Assembly (NCBI GenBank): GCA_035366835.1
Contig: DAOSIS010000013.1
Coordinates: 38,831-102,830, forward strand
DNA: 64,000 bases
Direction: 5' to 3'
Source of the DNA: UBA6109 sp035366835
GTDB taxonomy: Bacteria > Desulfobacterota > Syntrophia > Syntrophales > UBA6109
Below the pieces are notes generated by a model. The model saw only the letters and a list, made by a program, of their open reading frames with translations. It was not told where the DNA came from and ran no database searches. The position numbers were made by a program, and so were the translations under genes. Shown here one piece after another: positions 1 through 8,037 of this stretch; position 1 is the first letter of the stretch, and every line of letters begins with the position of its first letter.

Positions 1-1
1 G

Positions 2-508
2 TACGTCATTACCGAATTCAACTTCGTGAAACCCGGCAAGGGTCAGGCCCTCTACCACTGCAAACTCAAGAACATGATCAACGGAAACCAGTTCAGCCGG
101 ACGTTCCGGTCGGTCGACAATTTCGAGGCCGCCGATCTTCAGCACAAGAAGATGCAGTATCTCTACAAGGAAGACGATAAGTACTATTTTATGGACAACG
201 AGAGCTACGAGCAGGTTTTCCTGACGGAAGAGCAGATGGGGGACGCCAAGAACTTTCTCATCGAGAACGTCGAGGCGGAAATCCTCCTGTTTGAAGACCG
301 TCCCATCGACATCAGCCTCCCCAATTTCGTGGACCTCGTCGTCGCCCAGGCCGAGCCCTGGGCGCGGGGCGATTCCGTGACGGGCAACACCAAACCGGTG
401 ACGCTGGAAACCGGATACAAGATCCTCGTCCCGACCTTCATTGAGGAAGGACAAAAGATCCGCGTCGATACCCGTACGGGCGAATACCTGACCCGGGTGA
501 AAGATTAG
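2..508 (+). CDS. efp: Elongation factor P, 5'-truncated by the window edge
   Basis: This is translation elongation factor P, which binds between the P and E sites of the ribosome and relieves stalling at polyproline. The frame is open from base 2 (YVITEFNFVKPGKGQ...), so only roughly the first 20 residues are missing and 168 codons remain. An internal GTG at 26 is the first possible start, but homologues continue upstream of it. The conserved PGKGQ loop is present. Its lysine (codon 38-40) aligns with E. coli Lys34, the residue that receives beta-lysine. The C-terminal OB-fold ends in a typical DTRTGEYLTRVKD. The modifying enzyme EpmA follows 8 bp downstream, which supports a lysylated EF-P. 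Confidence 0.96.
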   Translation, partial: YVITEFNFVKPGKGQALYHCKLKNMINGNQFSRTFRSVDNFEAADLQHKKMQYLYKEDDKYYFMDNESYEQVFLTEEQMGDAKNFLIENVEAEILLFEDRPIDISLPNFVDLVVAQAEPWARGDSVTGNTKPVTLETGYKILVPTFIEEGQKIRVDTRTGEYLTRVKD

Positions 509-516
509 ACGTCTTC

Positions 517-1437
517 ATGAGCGACTGGCGGGCGGCCCGAAAAATAGTTGCCCTGCAGCGGCGGGCCTTGATGCTTGAAGCGGTCCGCCGCTTCTTCTCC
601 CGGCGCGGATATCTGGAAGTCGAAACCCCCAACCGCATCCCGGCCCCGGCCCCGGAGCACCATGTCGATGCCGTGGCCTGTGGCGGCTGGTACCTCCATA
701 CCTCCCCCGAACTGGCCATGAAGCGCCTGCTGGCCGTCGGATTCCCCCCTCTCTTCCAGATCTGCAAGTGTTACCGCGATGCCGAGCGGGGGGATCGTCA
801 CCTCCCCGAATTTTCGATGCTGGAATGGTACCGTCCGGGTGCCGATTACCGCTTCCTCATGACGGAATGCGAAGAATTGATCTGCTTCGTCGCATCGGAA
901 CTCGGCCTGGGATTCTCCATCCCGTTTCGGGGCGGCGCCATCGATCTGGGCAGGCCCTGGCCCGTTCTGACCGTCCGGGAGGCCTTCGCCCGATTTGCGT
1001 CGCTCTCCCTCGACGAGGCGCTTTGCAGGGACGTCTTCGACGAAACGCTGGCCCTGGAGATCGAGCCGCATCTGAGCGGAAACCGACCCCTGTTCCTTTG
1101 CGACTACCCCCTTGCCCTCGGCTCTCTCGCACGCTCCAAGGCGGAGGATCCCTCCGTGGCGGAGCGCTTCGAACTCTACCTTGGCGGACTGGAGATCGCC
1201 AATGCCTTTTCCGAGCTAATCGATGCCGTGGAGCAGCGTCGTCGGTTTGCCGAGGCGAACGACTTCCGCGTGCGGACAGGCCGGAATGCCTACGCCCTTT
1301 CCGAACCTTTTCTGCAGGCTCTGGCCGAGATGCCCGCATCCGCGGGCATCGCCCTGGGAATCGACAGACTCGCCATGATCTTCACCGATTCCCATTCCAT
1401 CGACGACGTCGTGTGCTTCGTCCCCGAAGATCTGTAG
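517..1437 (+). CDS. epmA: EF-P lysine ligase EpmA (GenX/PoxA/YjeA)
   Basis: This class II aminoacyl-tRNA synthetase-like enzyme activates (beta-)lysine with ATP and attaches it to the conserved EF-P lysine. The 306 residues are only the catalytic core: the tRNA anticodon-binding domain of true LysRS is absent, as is usual for this family. Class II motif 2 is visible at residues 84-105 (CYRDAERGDRHLPEFSMLEW). Motif 3 is at 277-289 (GIALGIDRLAMIF). The ATG at 517 gives the full family length and lies 8 bp after the efp stop, so the two genes are almost certainly co-transcribed. EpmB, the lysine 2,3-aminomutase that makes beta-lysine, is not in the window. It could lie just left of it. Confidence 0.94.
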   Translation: MSDWRAARKIVALQRRALMLEAVRRFFSRRGYLEVETPNRIPAPAPEHHVDAVACGGWYLHTSPELAMKRLLAVGFPPLFQICKCYRDAERGDRHLPEFSMLEWYRPGADYRFLMTECEELICFVASELGLGFSIPFRGGAIDLGRPWPVLTVREAFARFASLSLDEALCRDVFDETLALEIEPHLSGNRPLFLCDYPLALGSLARSKAEDPSVAERFELYLGGLEIANAFSELIDAVEQRRRFAEANDFRVRTGRNAYALSEPFLQALAEMPASAGIALGIDRLAMIFTDSHSIDDVVCFVPEDL

Positions 1438-1629
1438 CAGGTCCTTCAAAAATGCCTGTCTGCGGCGTTGTCTCGTCTTCCCTTCGGCAAACTGAGGGCG
1501 GACCTTGAAGGCCGCAGGGGGCCTGCCGAACCGTCCGGGCCCTGCATCCGGATATGCTTGGCCAGCCTGCCCGGAAGCGTCCATCGACGCTGGAAAAGCA
1601 CGCCCGAGCGCCAGAACGGAAACGTCGTA

Positions 1630-1658
1630 TTGACAAGCCCCGGTTTTTCCTTTAGAGG
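1630..1658 (+). promoter_or_regulatory. Candidate sigma70 promoter for the tol genes
   Basis: A consensus -35 TTGACA (1630-1635) is followed after 17 bp by a weak -10 TAGAGG (1653-1658), about 55 bp upstream of tolQ. An inverted repeat (GCCCCGG plus T-run at 1637-1648, A-run plus CGGGGC at 1669-1680) overlaps the spacer. The remainder of the 275-bp gap after epmA (1438-1629) shows no gene. Confidence 0.35.
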
Positions 1659-1712
1659 TAAGTCCTCCAAAAAACGGGGCAAAAGGCACGTCCGCCGAAG
1701 GAGGTTCTGTTC

Positions 1713-2447
1713 ATGTCCGCAGTGGAGTTGGGAGGGAGTTTTCACGGGAGTCTTCTGAACATGATTCTCGAGGCGGGGGGCGTCGTCCAGTTTGTCCTTC
1801 TGGTCCTCCTGATCTTCTCCATCGTGTCCTGGGCCATCATCTTCATGAAATACCTGACGTTCCGAAAGGTATCCAAGGAGAATGACCTTTTCTTGACCGC
1901 TTACGCGAAGAGCGCGAAACTGTCCGAGATTTTCAACGAAGCGAAGAAGTTCCGCTATTCCAACGTGGCCGAGGTTTTTCGCTCGGCGTACACGGAACTG
2001 GTCAAGATCACCAAGGCGCTCAAGGGATCGCCGGCGCAGAAGGAGCCCGAGGACGCCGGATCGATTTCCCTGGAAATGAAGGGGATCGACAACGTGGAAC
2101 GGGCCATGGGTCGTGCCGCCGGCTCGGAAACGACGAAACTCGAGGGCGCGCTGGCCTTCCTGGCTACGACGGGAAGCGCGTCCCCCTTCATCGGGCTGTT
2201 CGGGACGGTCTGGGGAATCATGGACACCTTCAAAGGGATCGGTGCGCGCGGGTCGGCGACACTGGCCGTCGTCGCGCCGGGCATCTCCGAAGCGCTGATT
2301 GCGACGGCGGCGGGTCTGGCGGCGGCCATACCGGCCGTCATCTTCTACAATTATTATCTGCAACGCATCCGCAATATGACGCTCCAGATGGACAACTTCG
2401 CGGCCGAGCTGCTCAACATTATCGAACGCAGCTACGTCAAGCGTTGA
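1713..2447 (+). CDS. tolQ: TolQ, MotA/TolQ/ExbB-family proton channel
   Basis: TolQ is the inner-membrane stator subunit of the Tol-Pal complex. With TolR it forms a proton channel whose flow energises TolA during outer-membrane constriction at division. The 244-residue protein has the expected three membrane segments: about residues 21-45 (VVQFVLLVLLIFSIVSWAII), about 148-172 (FLATTGSASPFIGLFGTVWG) and about 190-215 (ALIATAAGLAAAIPAVIFYN). A long cytoplasmic loop lies between TM1 and TM2. The conserved GTVWGIM and TAAGL segments line the channel in the family. A strong AAGGAGG at about 1698-1704 sets the ATG. tolR, tolA, tolB, pal and cpoB follow in the standard order, which separates this from ExbB or MotA. 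Confidence 0.95.
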   Translation: MSAVELGGSFHGSLLNMILEAGGVVQFVLLVLLIFSIVSWAIIFMKYLTFRKVSKENDLFLTAYAKSAKLSEIFNEAKKFRYSNVAEVFRSAYTELVKITKALKGSPAQKEPEDAGSISLEMKGIDNVERAMGRAAGSETTKLEGALAFLATTGSASPFIGLFGTVWGIMDTFKGIGARGSATLAVVAPGISEALIATAAGLAAAIPAVIFYNYYLQRIRNMTLQMDNFAAELLNIIERSYVKR

Positions 2448-2480
2448 ACGGGTGCCGGGACGAATCTTTTGGAATTTGCG

Positions 2481-2906
2481 ATGCGATATTCTCGGAAACG
2501 AAATTCGAACGGTGACAAACCCCTGTCGGAAATCAACGTCACGCCTCTGGTGGACGTCGTTCTTGTGCTGCTGATCATCTTCATGGTGACGGCGCCGATG
2601 CTGCAGATGGGGATCGACGTCAATCTGCCCAAGGTGCGGTCGAAGAGCATTGATGTCTCGGAAGAGAAACTCGTTCTCACCATCAATGCCTCGCGCGACA
2701 TCTACATCAACAAGGCCAAGACCGCCCTGAACGACCTGAGCGGGAAACTGGAGAGCATCTTCGCTTCCCGGATCGACCGGGAGGTTTTCATGCGGGCGGA
2801 CAAGACCGTGCCCTACGGCTTCGTCGTCGAGGTCATGGCCGAAGTCAGAAAGGCGGGCGTGGACCGCCTGGGGATGATCACCGAGTCCCCCGAGGCGTCC
2901 CGATGA
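2481..2906 (+). CDS. tolR: TolR, ExbD/TolR-family channel partner
   Basis: TolR is the single-span partner of TolQ. Its membrane aspartate carries the proton, and its periplasmic domain contacts peptidoglycan. The product starts with a short basic N-terminus, then the hallmark SEINVTPLVDVVLVLLIIF. The proton-carrying Asp is residue 25 when counted from the ATG at 2481. A periplasmic domain of about 95 residues follows and contains the conserved VFMRADKTVPYG stretch. An in-frame TTG at 2469 would add four residues. The ATG gives the more typical N-terminus, and neither has a strong ribosome site. The length (141 aa) is normal. The stop overlaps the tolA start by four bases, indicating translational coupling. 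Confidence 0.93.
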   Translation: MRYSRKRNSNGDKPLSEINVTPLVDVVLVLLIIFMVTAPMLQMGIDVNLPKVRSKSIDVSEEKLVLTINASRDIYINKAKTALNDLSGKLESIFASRIDREVFMRADKTVPYGFVVEVMAEVRKAGVDRLGMITESPEASR

Positions 2907-3652
2907 CCGGCTCCATGGGCATCGGAGCGCGGAACGACGGGAGGTTTCGCCTTCGGGGGATGCTGGTCATTTCCGTCCTGCTCCACACGCTGATGCTTTC
3001 CATTCTCCTTGCCATGCCGATGATCCCGTCTCCGAAGCTGACGTTCGGACCCACCTATTCCGTTCAGCTTGTCAGCTCGCCCGAGGTCTTCCGCCCTGAT
3101 CGCAGCGCGACGTCCCTGGCAGGGGAAATCGGCGGCGTGACCCGCGAGAAGCCCATCCTTCTGAAGAACCGCATGGAGGCGCCGCCCCCAATCAGGACCA
3201 TCGAGATCCGCAAAGAACGCACCGAGGAAGTGGAGAAAGCCATCGAAAGGCTGCGGAAGAAGGTCGCCGCTTCCTCGGCCACGCCTGCCCCCGCCGCCAA
3301 GCCGCAGGCCCAGAGAGACGTTCCGGCCGCCGCGCCGGCTGCGAGACAGGGCGACGTCGATGCCAGGATGCAGGCCTACTACGCGGCGATATGGGCCAGG
3401 ATCAAGGGACAGTGGGCGCTCCCCAAAGGCATCCTTCCCGGCGACAATCTGGAGGCCGTTCTCCATGCGAGGATCCTCGGGAACGGGACGCTGAACGAGG
3501 TGGATTTCGAGAAGCGCTCCGGGAACCGCTTCTTCGACGAATCCGCCCTCAAGGCGGTCAGGAAGGCGGCGCCTTTCCCGCCCCTGCCGGAGTGGGTGCG
3601 GGAGGGAAGCATCGAGGTGGGCATCCGTTTCCACTCTCTGGAGGCGCGGTAG
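2903..3652 (+). CDS. tolA: TolA-type protein, TonB-like C-terminal domain
   Basis: TolA links the TolQR motor to TolB/Pal at the outer membrane. After a short cytoplasmic tail there is one membrane segment (about residues 13-35) carrying the SVLLHTLMLS pattern. This matches the Ser-His-Leu-Ser arrangement by which TolA and TonB dock on their motors. A Pro/Ala/Lys-rich middle follows, with a charged helix (KERTEEVEKAIERLRKKV). The C-terminal domain (about 150-249) has the family pattern: KGQWALP, a central VLHARILGNGTLNEV, and FFDESALKAVRKAAPFPPLP. At 249 aa the helical spacer is much shorter than in E. coli TolA (421 aa), as is common outside the Gammaproteobacteria. It overlaps tolR by 4 bp. 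Confidence 0.88.
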   Translation: MTGSMGIGARNDGRFRLRGMLVISVLLHTLMLSILLAMPMIPSPKLTFGPTYSVQLVSSPEVFRPDRSATSLAGEIGGVTREKPILLKNRMEAPPPIRTIEIRKERTEEVEKAIERLRKKVAASSATPAPAAKPQAQRDVPAAAPAARQGDVDARMQAYYAAIWARIKGQWALPKGILPGDNLEAVLHARILGNGTLNEVDFEKRSGNRFFDESALKAVRKAAPFPPLPEWVREGSIEVGIRFHSLEAR

Positions 3653-3724
3653 CAGGTTGATGGAAAAAAACCTCTGCGGCATCCTGAGATTATCGAAGGG
3701 TCACCCGTCCTTCGCCGTTCGCGG

Positions 3725-3806
3725 TTCGACAGGCTCACCGTGACATGGTACAGGGAAGGCTGAGGGAATCGTCATCCTGAGCCTGTCGAAGGATGAGCCT
3801 GTCGAA
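3725..3806. repeat. Interspersed TGAGCCTGTCGAA repeats, one inverted and two direct
   Basis: The 278-bp gap between tolA and tolB contains TTCGACAGGCTCA at 3725-3737, then its exact inverse TGAGCCTGTCGAA at 3778-3790 and again at 3794-3806. The two direct copies are 16 bp apart. The first and second can pair as a 13-bp hairpin. The word belongs to a short repeat that recurs in intergenic spaces of many proteobacterial genomes, so this is a small interspersed-repeat island, not a gene. Confidence 0.75.
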
Positions 3807-3930
3807 GCATCGGGCGGCCCTGCATACGGGCAAGGCCCGTCTAAGTATGGGACAAGCTTTTGACCGCCTGCGGGATGCGTTTTTCTTGGTGCGGTAGAGG
3901 GCTGTCAAGAAAGGATTGAAACGAATTCTG

Positions 3931-5244
3931 ATGCGTCGTTTTCTGCTGGCGATTTGCGTTCTCTTCTTCAGTGCTGCCTTCTCTCCCGCGGGACCGGCGG
4001 GGGCGAAGGTCTACATCGACATCGATTCGCCGACCTTCCAGAAGTTTCCCATTGCCGTAACGAACTTTGTCGCCCTCGGCGGCGGCAGCGACCCCGAGAT
4101 CTCCGCATGGTTCGCCGCCGAAATGGGCCGATATCTCCAGATGACGGGCTTTTTCAGCCTCATCGACCGGAATGCATTCCTGGAGGATCCGAGTTCGGCG
4201 GGCATCACCGCCGACAAGATCCGCTTCGACGACTGGACGGCGATCGGCGCGGATTACCTGGTCAAGGGAGGGTTCCAGGAAGACCGGGGGAATCTGGTCG
4301 CCGAATTCCGCCTCTTCGATGCCGTCAAGGGGGAGATGCTGGTCGGGAAGAGATACACGGGCAAGGCCGCCGAACGGCTCTCCATGGTGCGCAGCTTCCT
4401 GGATGAAATCCTCCTGTCGTTGACGGGCGAGCGCAGCCCCCTCGATACCAAGATTGCTTTCGTGATGAAGAAGGGGAAGGAATCGGACATCTACACCGTC
4501 AACTTTGACGGGACGGGCCTGACGCGCCTGACGAATGAGCGGGCGATCGTCATGCTGCCGAGATGGTCGCCCGACGGCAAGGCGATCGCGTTCACGTCGT
4601 ATCGCCAGGGGAATCCCGACTTGTACGTCTACGGCGTCGACAGGAGAGACATCCGCAGGATCACGGGATTCAAGGGACTGAACCTCTGCGGCTGCTGGTC
4701 ACCCGACGGCGGCAAGCTGCTCTTTACGCTCAGTTATGTCGGGAACGAGGAAATCTATGTCGTCGAACTGGGGTCGGGGCGCCTGAAGCGCCTGACGCAC
4801 AATTTCGATATCGACGTTTCGCCGGTCTGGTCGCCGGACGGCGGCAGGATCGCATTCGTCTCGGACCGTTCGGGATCCCCGCAGATTTATCTCATGGATG
4901 CGGAAGGAAACAATCCGACCCGGCTTACCTATGAAGGGAACTACAACACGTCCCCCGCCTGGTCACCCCGCGGCAAGAAGATCGCCTTCGACGGTTCCGT
5001 CGACAAGCGCTTCCAGATCTTCACGATCAACGAGGATGGCACGAATCTGACCCAGTTGACCGCCGGGATGGAGGACTGCGAATCTCCCTCCTGGTCCCCG
5101 GACGGGCGCTATATCGCCTTCAGCATGAGACGCGGAGACCGGATCAGGATCTGCGTCATGAACGCCAACGGTTCCAATATCCGCGTTCTGTACGAAGGGG
5201 TCGACAACGGCATTTCGCCGGCCTGGTCGCCGCGGCTGAGGTAA
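3931..5244 (+). CDS. tolB: TolB, periplasmic beta-propeller of the Tol-Pal system
   Basis: TolB shuttles between TolA and Pal in the periplasm. The ATG at 3931 gives a clear signal peptide (MRRFLLAICVLFFSAAFS, cleavage probably after AGA). A TTG at 3916 would only add KRIL before it, and an AAAGGA at 3910-3915 sits upstream. An N-terminal domain of about 130 residues (VYIDIDSPTFQKFPIAV...) precedes a six-bladed propeller. The propeller is made of WD40-like (PD40) repeats, each with the signature WSPDGK/R-IAF followed by IY/IF and an xxxLT turn. Five or six WSP motifs are visible. The length of about 437 aa is normal. A rho-independent terminator follows. Confidence 0.96.
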   Translation: MRRFLLAICVLFFSAAFSPAGPAGAKVYIDIDSPTFQKFPIAVTNFVALGGGSDPEISAWFAAEMGRYLQMTGFFSLIDRNAFLEDPSSAGITADKIRFDDWTAIGADYLVKGGFQEDRGNLVAEFRLFDAVKGEMLVGKRYTGKAAERLSMVRSFLDEILLSLTGERSPLDTKIAFVMKKGKESDIYTVNFDGTGLTRLTNERAIVMLPRWSPDGKAIAFTSYRQGNPDLYVYGVDRRDIRRITGFKGLNLCGCWSPDGGKLLFTLSYVGNEEIYVVELGSGRLKRLTHNFDIDVSPVWSPDGGRIAFVSDRSGSPQIYLMDAEGNNPTRLTYEGNYNTSPAWSPRGKKIAFDGSVDKRFQIFTINEDGTNLTQLTAGMEDCESPSWSPDGRYIAFSMRRGDRIRICVMNANGSNIRVLYEGVDNGISPAWSPRLR

Positions 5245-5276
5245 AAAAGGATGCCCGCTTCGATGGAACTGCAGAG

Positions 5277-5314
5277 GGGGCCGATGTACCGCTCAAGGGC
5301 GGGCCCCATTTTTT
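5277..5314 (+). terminator. Rho-independent terminator after tolB
   Basis: GGGGCC at 5277-5282 pairs with GGCCCC at 5302-5307, with further pairing inside the loop (CCGC with GCGG). A run of six T follows at 5309-5314. It ends the tolB transcript, so pal needs its own promoter in the 110 bp that follow. A -10-like TACAAT at 5346-5351 has no convincing -35. Confidence 0.8.
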
Positions 5315-5427
5315 GATTGACCTGCGGCCGGGGTTTGTGATTTATTACAATCGTTTTCCGTGTAAGCGAACGCTAACGAATTTCTAGCGCAATGACTGCA
5401 ATCGTACGGGAGAAAGGAGAAGGAAGA

Positions 5428-6090
5428 ATGAGAAGGAACATGGTCATGTTCGGAATTGTCGCGTTGGTTCTTTGCTTCGGCCTGGTCTTTGTGACAGGAT
5501 GCGCCAAAAAGTCCGTCGTTAAGGAGGAGGCCGGAGTGTCCCAGGCCGACGAGGCGAAGGCGAAGGCGGCCGCCGATGAGGCAGCCAGGTTGAAGGCTCA
5601 GCAGGAACAGGAAGCGCGTGAGAAGGCCGAGCGTGAGAAGGCCCTGTGGGAGAAGGCGGAACGGGAACGTCTGGCGAAAGAAGCGGCCGCAGCCGAGGAA
5701 GCCAGGAAGCTGGCCGCCAAAGAGGCAGCGCGCCAGAAGATGGCCGCCCCGGAACTGATGGACATCAACTTCGATTTCGACAAGTACAATCTCCGTCCAC
5801 AGGATCGCGACATCCTGAAGCGGCACGCCGAATGGCTGCTCAAGAACACCGAATTCGCAGTCGCCATCGAGGGACACTGCGACGAGCGCGGCACCGCGGA
5901 ATACAACATGGCCCTGGGTCAGAGAAGGGCGGAAGCAGCGAAGAAATTCCTTCAGGATTCAGGCGTGGCCGAAGCGCGGATGAAGACGATCAGCTACGGC
6001 AAGGAACTGCCCCTGGATCCGGGTCATAATGAAGCGGCATGGACAAAGAACCGGCGCGCACATTTCGTCGTGACGCCGCTCAGCAAGTAA
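5428..6090 (+). CDS. pal: Pal, peptidoglycan-associated outer-membrane lipoprotein
   Basis: Pal anchors the outer membrane to peptidoglycan and is the outer-membrane end of the Tol-Pal system. The real start is the ATG at 5428, preceded by AGGAGAAGGA. An upstream in-frame ATG at 5392 lacks such a site. The signal peptide ends in the lipobox FVTGC, so Cys25 is the lipidated residue. A long Ala/Glu/Lys-rich, probably coiled-coil segment (about residues 38-105) is inserted before the OmpA-like domain and is longer than in E. coli Pal. The OmpA domain (about 108-218) has FDFDKYNL, the peptidoglycan-binding EGHCDERGTAEYN and NRRAHF signatures. The product is 220 aa. Confidence 0.95.
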   Translation: MRRNMVMFGIVALVLCFGLVFVTGCAKKSVVKEEAGVSQADEAKAKAAADEAARLKAQQEQEAREKAEREKALWEKAERERLAKEAAAAEEARKLAAKEAARQKMAAPELMDINFDFDKYNLRPQDRDILKRHAEWLLKNTEFAVAIEGHCDERGTAEYNMALGQRRAEAAKKFLQDSGVAEARMKTISYGKELPLDPGHNEAAWTKNRRAHFVVTPLSK

Positions 6091-6187
6091 CCGTTTCCCG
6101 CGGTTCGTGGCGGATCGGGAAGAAATTGTGGGTCAAGACTCTCCCGCCGGACGGTCGGCGGAAGGTCTGGATGATGCGGTTTTGAAG

Positions 6188-6228
6188 GCTCCGCTGGGTG
6201 AAATGCAGGCCCAGCGGAGCTCCTTTTT
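6188..6228 (+). terminator. Strong rho-independent terminator between pal and cpoB
   Basis: A perfect 11-bp stem, GCTCCGCTGGG at 6188-6198 with CCCAGCGGAGC at 6210-6220, has an 11-base loop and is followed by TCCTTTTT. Only 42 bp separate the T-run from the cpoB ATG, so cpoB must depend on read-through or on a promoter overlapping this hairpin. Confidence 0.88.
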
Positions 6229-6270
6229 CCGGGCGGCGGACGGGGCCGGTTCGAGAAAGGGGAGGAGAAT

Positions 6271-7158
6271 ATGCGGCTCGTAGGACGTTTTGCGGCTTTG
6301 ACGCTTGCGGTTTTTGCGACGGCCACGCTGTTCGGCTGTGCGACGACCGATGATCTGCGGTTTCTTCGCCGGGACATGGAACAGAAGATCGGCGCGGTCG
6401 ATGAAAAAGTCGCGGCCGTGGAGCCGAAAATCCTGGCGGTCAAGGATGAGAGCGAACTTCTCCGCAAGGACGTACAGGCGAACCGCGACGCTCTCGCGCT
6501 GGCACGGAAGAATCAGGCCAATGCCGGCGCCGACATCGGCGATCTCCGGGATGCCGTTCAGCAGGTGCGGGGCGGCATCGACGGACTCCGCAAGGAAATC
6601 TCCAATTCCGCGGCGCAGACCAAGAAGAGAGACGAGGAGTTGAAGGAACTGAGGGACAAATTGGAAGGGCTCTCCTTCAGGATCAGCTTTCTCGAGAATT
6701 TCCTCGGCATCGGCAAGAAGGAAGAGCCGACCGAGCCGCAGGAAAAAGGTGTCGCCCCGGCCGGTGCGAAGGACAAACCGAAGACGGACAAGGAATCCCT
6801 CTATGCGGCGGCCTACGAAGTCTTCAAAGAGGCCAAGTACGACAAGGCGCGCATCGATTTTCAGGCGTTCCTGAAACAGTATCCGGACACGGAGCTGTCC
6901 GACAACGCCCAGTTCTGGATCGGCGAGTGCTATTATTTCGAAAACAAGTTCGAGAAGGCGATCCTCGAATACGAGAAGGTTGTGAAGAGCTACCCGGAGG
7001 GGGACAAGGTGCCTTACGCACTGCTCAAGCAAGGCCTGTCGTTTCTGAAACTGGGAGACAAGTCCAGCGCCCGCCTGATTCTGCAGCAGGTCATCAAAGA
7101 CTTTCCGAACACCAATCAGGCGAGGATCGCGCGCTCCAAACTGGTCGAAATCAAGTGA
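6271..7158 (+). CDS. cpoB: CpoB/YbgF, Tol-Pal associated periplasmic TPR protein
   Basis: CpoB coordinates peptidoglycan synthesis (PBP1B) with Tol-driven outer-membrane constriction in E. coli. This 295-aa protein has three parts. First is a signal peptide ending in LFGC, making Cys23 a predicted lipidated residue, whereas E. coli CpoB is soluble. Second is a long N-terminal coiled coil (about residues 28-145, heptad-like with DLRDAVQQVRGGIDGLRKEI). Third is a C-terminal domain of three TPR-like repeats (about 175-295) with the family sequence YDKARIDFQAFLKQYPDTELSDNAQFWIGE (split here by TPR boundaries). GGGGAGGAG precedes the ATG. Position right after pal is the classic location. Confidence 0.92.
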   Translation: MRLVGRFAALTLAVFATATLFGCATTDDLRFLRRDMEQKIGAVDEKVAAVEPKILAVKDESELLRKDVQANRDALALARKNQANAGADIGDLRDAVQQVRGGIDGLRKEISNSAAQTKKRDEELKELRDKLEGLSFRISFLENFLGIGKKEEPTEPQEKGVAPAGAKDKPKTDKESLYAAAYEVFKEAKYDKARIDFQAFLKQYPDTELSDNAQFWIGECYYFENKFEKAILEYEKVVKSYPEGDKVPYALLKQGLSFLKLGDKSSARLILQQVIKDFPNTNQARIARSKLVEIK

Positions 7159-7191
7159 CTTCGAAGCGCCGCCGCCCGCGTGCGGCTTGCC

Positions 7192-8037
7192 TCATTCAAG
7201 GGGAAGAACGGGCACGCCATCGGGCGAGCCGAGATCGAAGAGGTCCTCACCCGCTTCGACCCCCAGGCTGAGGTTCGGATCGCTGTAACGGATGGAGATC
7301 TTCACCCCGCCGTAGGCGTTCACCGTCAGTTCAATCCGCTTCGGGATCAGCCTGCCGTCGATGCCCTGAAAGTCCTCGAACTCCGCCTCGTACAGGATCT
7401 CATCAAGCGCCCCGAAGACTTCGATCCTCCGCAGGCGGTCCTGCCGCGGATCGATCAGCAGGGCCTGCCTTCTGCGCCCTTCGGATGCAATGTCCACTCG
7501 GTAGAAATCCCGCTCCACGGAAGACTTCAGGACCACCTGCCCGCCGGCGACTTCCGGCCGGGCGCCCGTCAGAACCCGGACCAGATCGTTGGCGGATATG
7601 GCAATGGGGAGAAAACGGGACATTCCTTCCGCCGTTGCGGGGCCGCGGTAGAATTTCCCTTCCAGAGGGTAATACGCCTTCAGCGTCCCCCGGTAGATCG
7701 ACAGAAAGAAGTCGGGAGGCCCGATAACCGGCAACGATTCCATGCGGAACGAATCCGGCTTTCCGACGAGAAGAACGGCCCTCATGGGCGACCGGTCGCG
7801 GGCGGCGCGCACTTCAACGGATGCGGACGTCTTCAGGATGAACGGATCCGACCCCAGACGGTCGATCCGTGAGAGGGCCTCCAGGGGGGAGCGATAGGAG
7901 GTACTTTCGCCCTTTTCGACACCGGTGACGGTGGCGCATCCGCTGGACAGCAAGAGGAGCAGGAGCGACAGGAGAAGGCGCATCCTCCGGTCCCCGCGAC
8001 TTCGTCTCTTTGGCACGCAGGCAGGGAAAGGGGTCAT
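7192..8037 (-). CDS. Outer-membrane lipoprotein, LolB/DUF4292-like
   Basis: This is a predicted lipoprotein. A run of ten leucines and serines ends in LLSSGC, with the lipidated Cys at residue 34. The mature part (about 245 aa) is a predicted beta-rich fold with segments such as SFRMESLPVIGPPDFFLSIYRGTL and GRLIPKRIELTVNAYGGVKISI (shown in part). These resemble the LolB/LppX/DUF4292 half-barrel that binds lipid acyl chains. The ATG at 8037 overlaps the stop of the upstream TPR gene as ATGA, which favours it. The ATG at 7983 would give a more compact signal peptide. Assignment to the superfamily is by pattern, and the specific role is unknown. It is the last gene of the leftward operon, and its 3' end faces cpoB at 33 bp. 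Confidence 0.7.
   Translation of the reverse strand: MTPFPACVPKRRSRGDRRMRLLLSLLLLLLSSGCATVTGVEKGESTSYRSPLEALSRIDRLGSDPFILKTSASVEVRAARDRSPMRAVLLVGKPDSFRMESLPVIGPPDFFLSIYRGTLKAYYPLEGKFYRGPATAEGMSRFLPIAISANDLVRVLTGARPEVAGGQVVLKSSVERDFYRVDIASEGRRRQALLIDPRQDRLRRIEVFGALDEILYEAEFEDFQGIDGRLIPKRIELTVNAYGGVKISIRYSDPNLSLGVEAGEDLFDLGSPDGVPVLPLE

Noticed and set aside
1637..1680. Terminator after epmA
   Set aside because: The GCCCCG/CGGGGC inverted repeat is followed by AAAAGG and not a T-run, and it overlaps the likely tol promoter.
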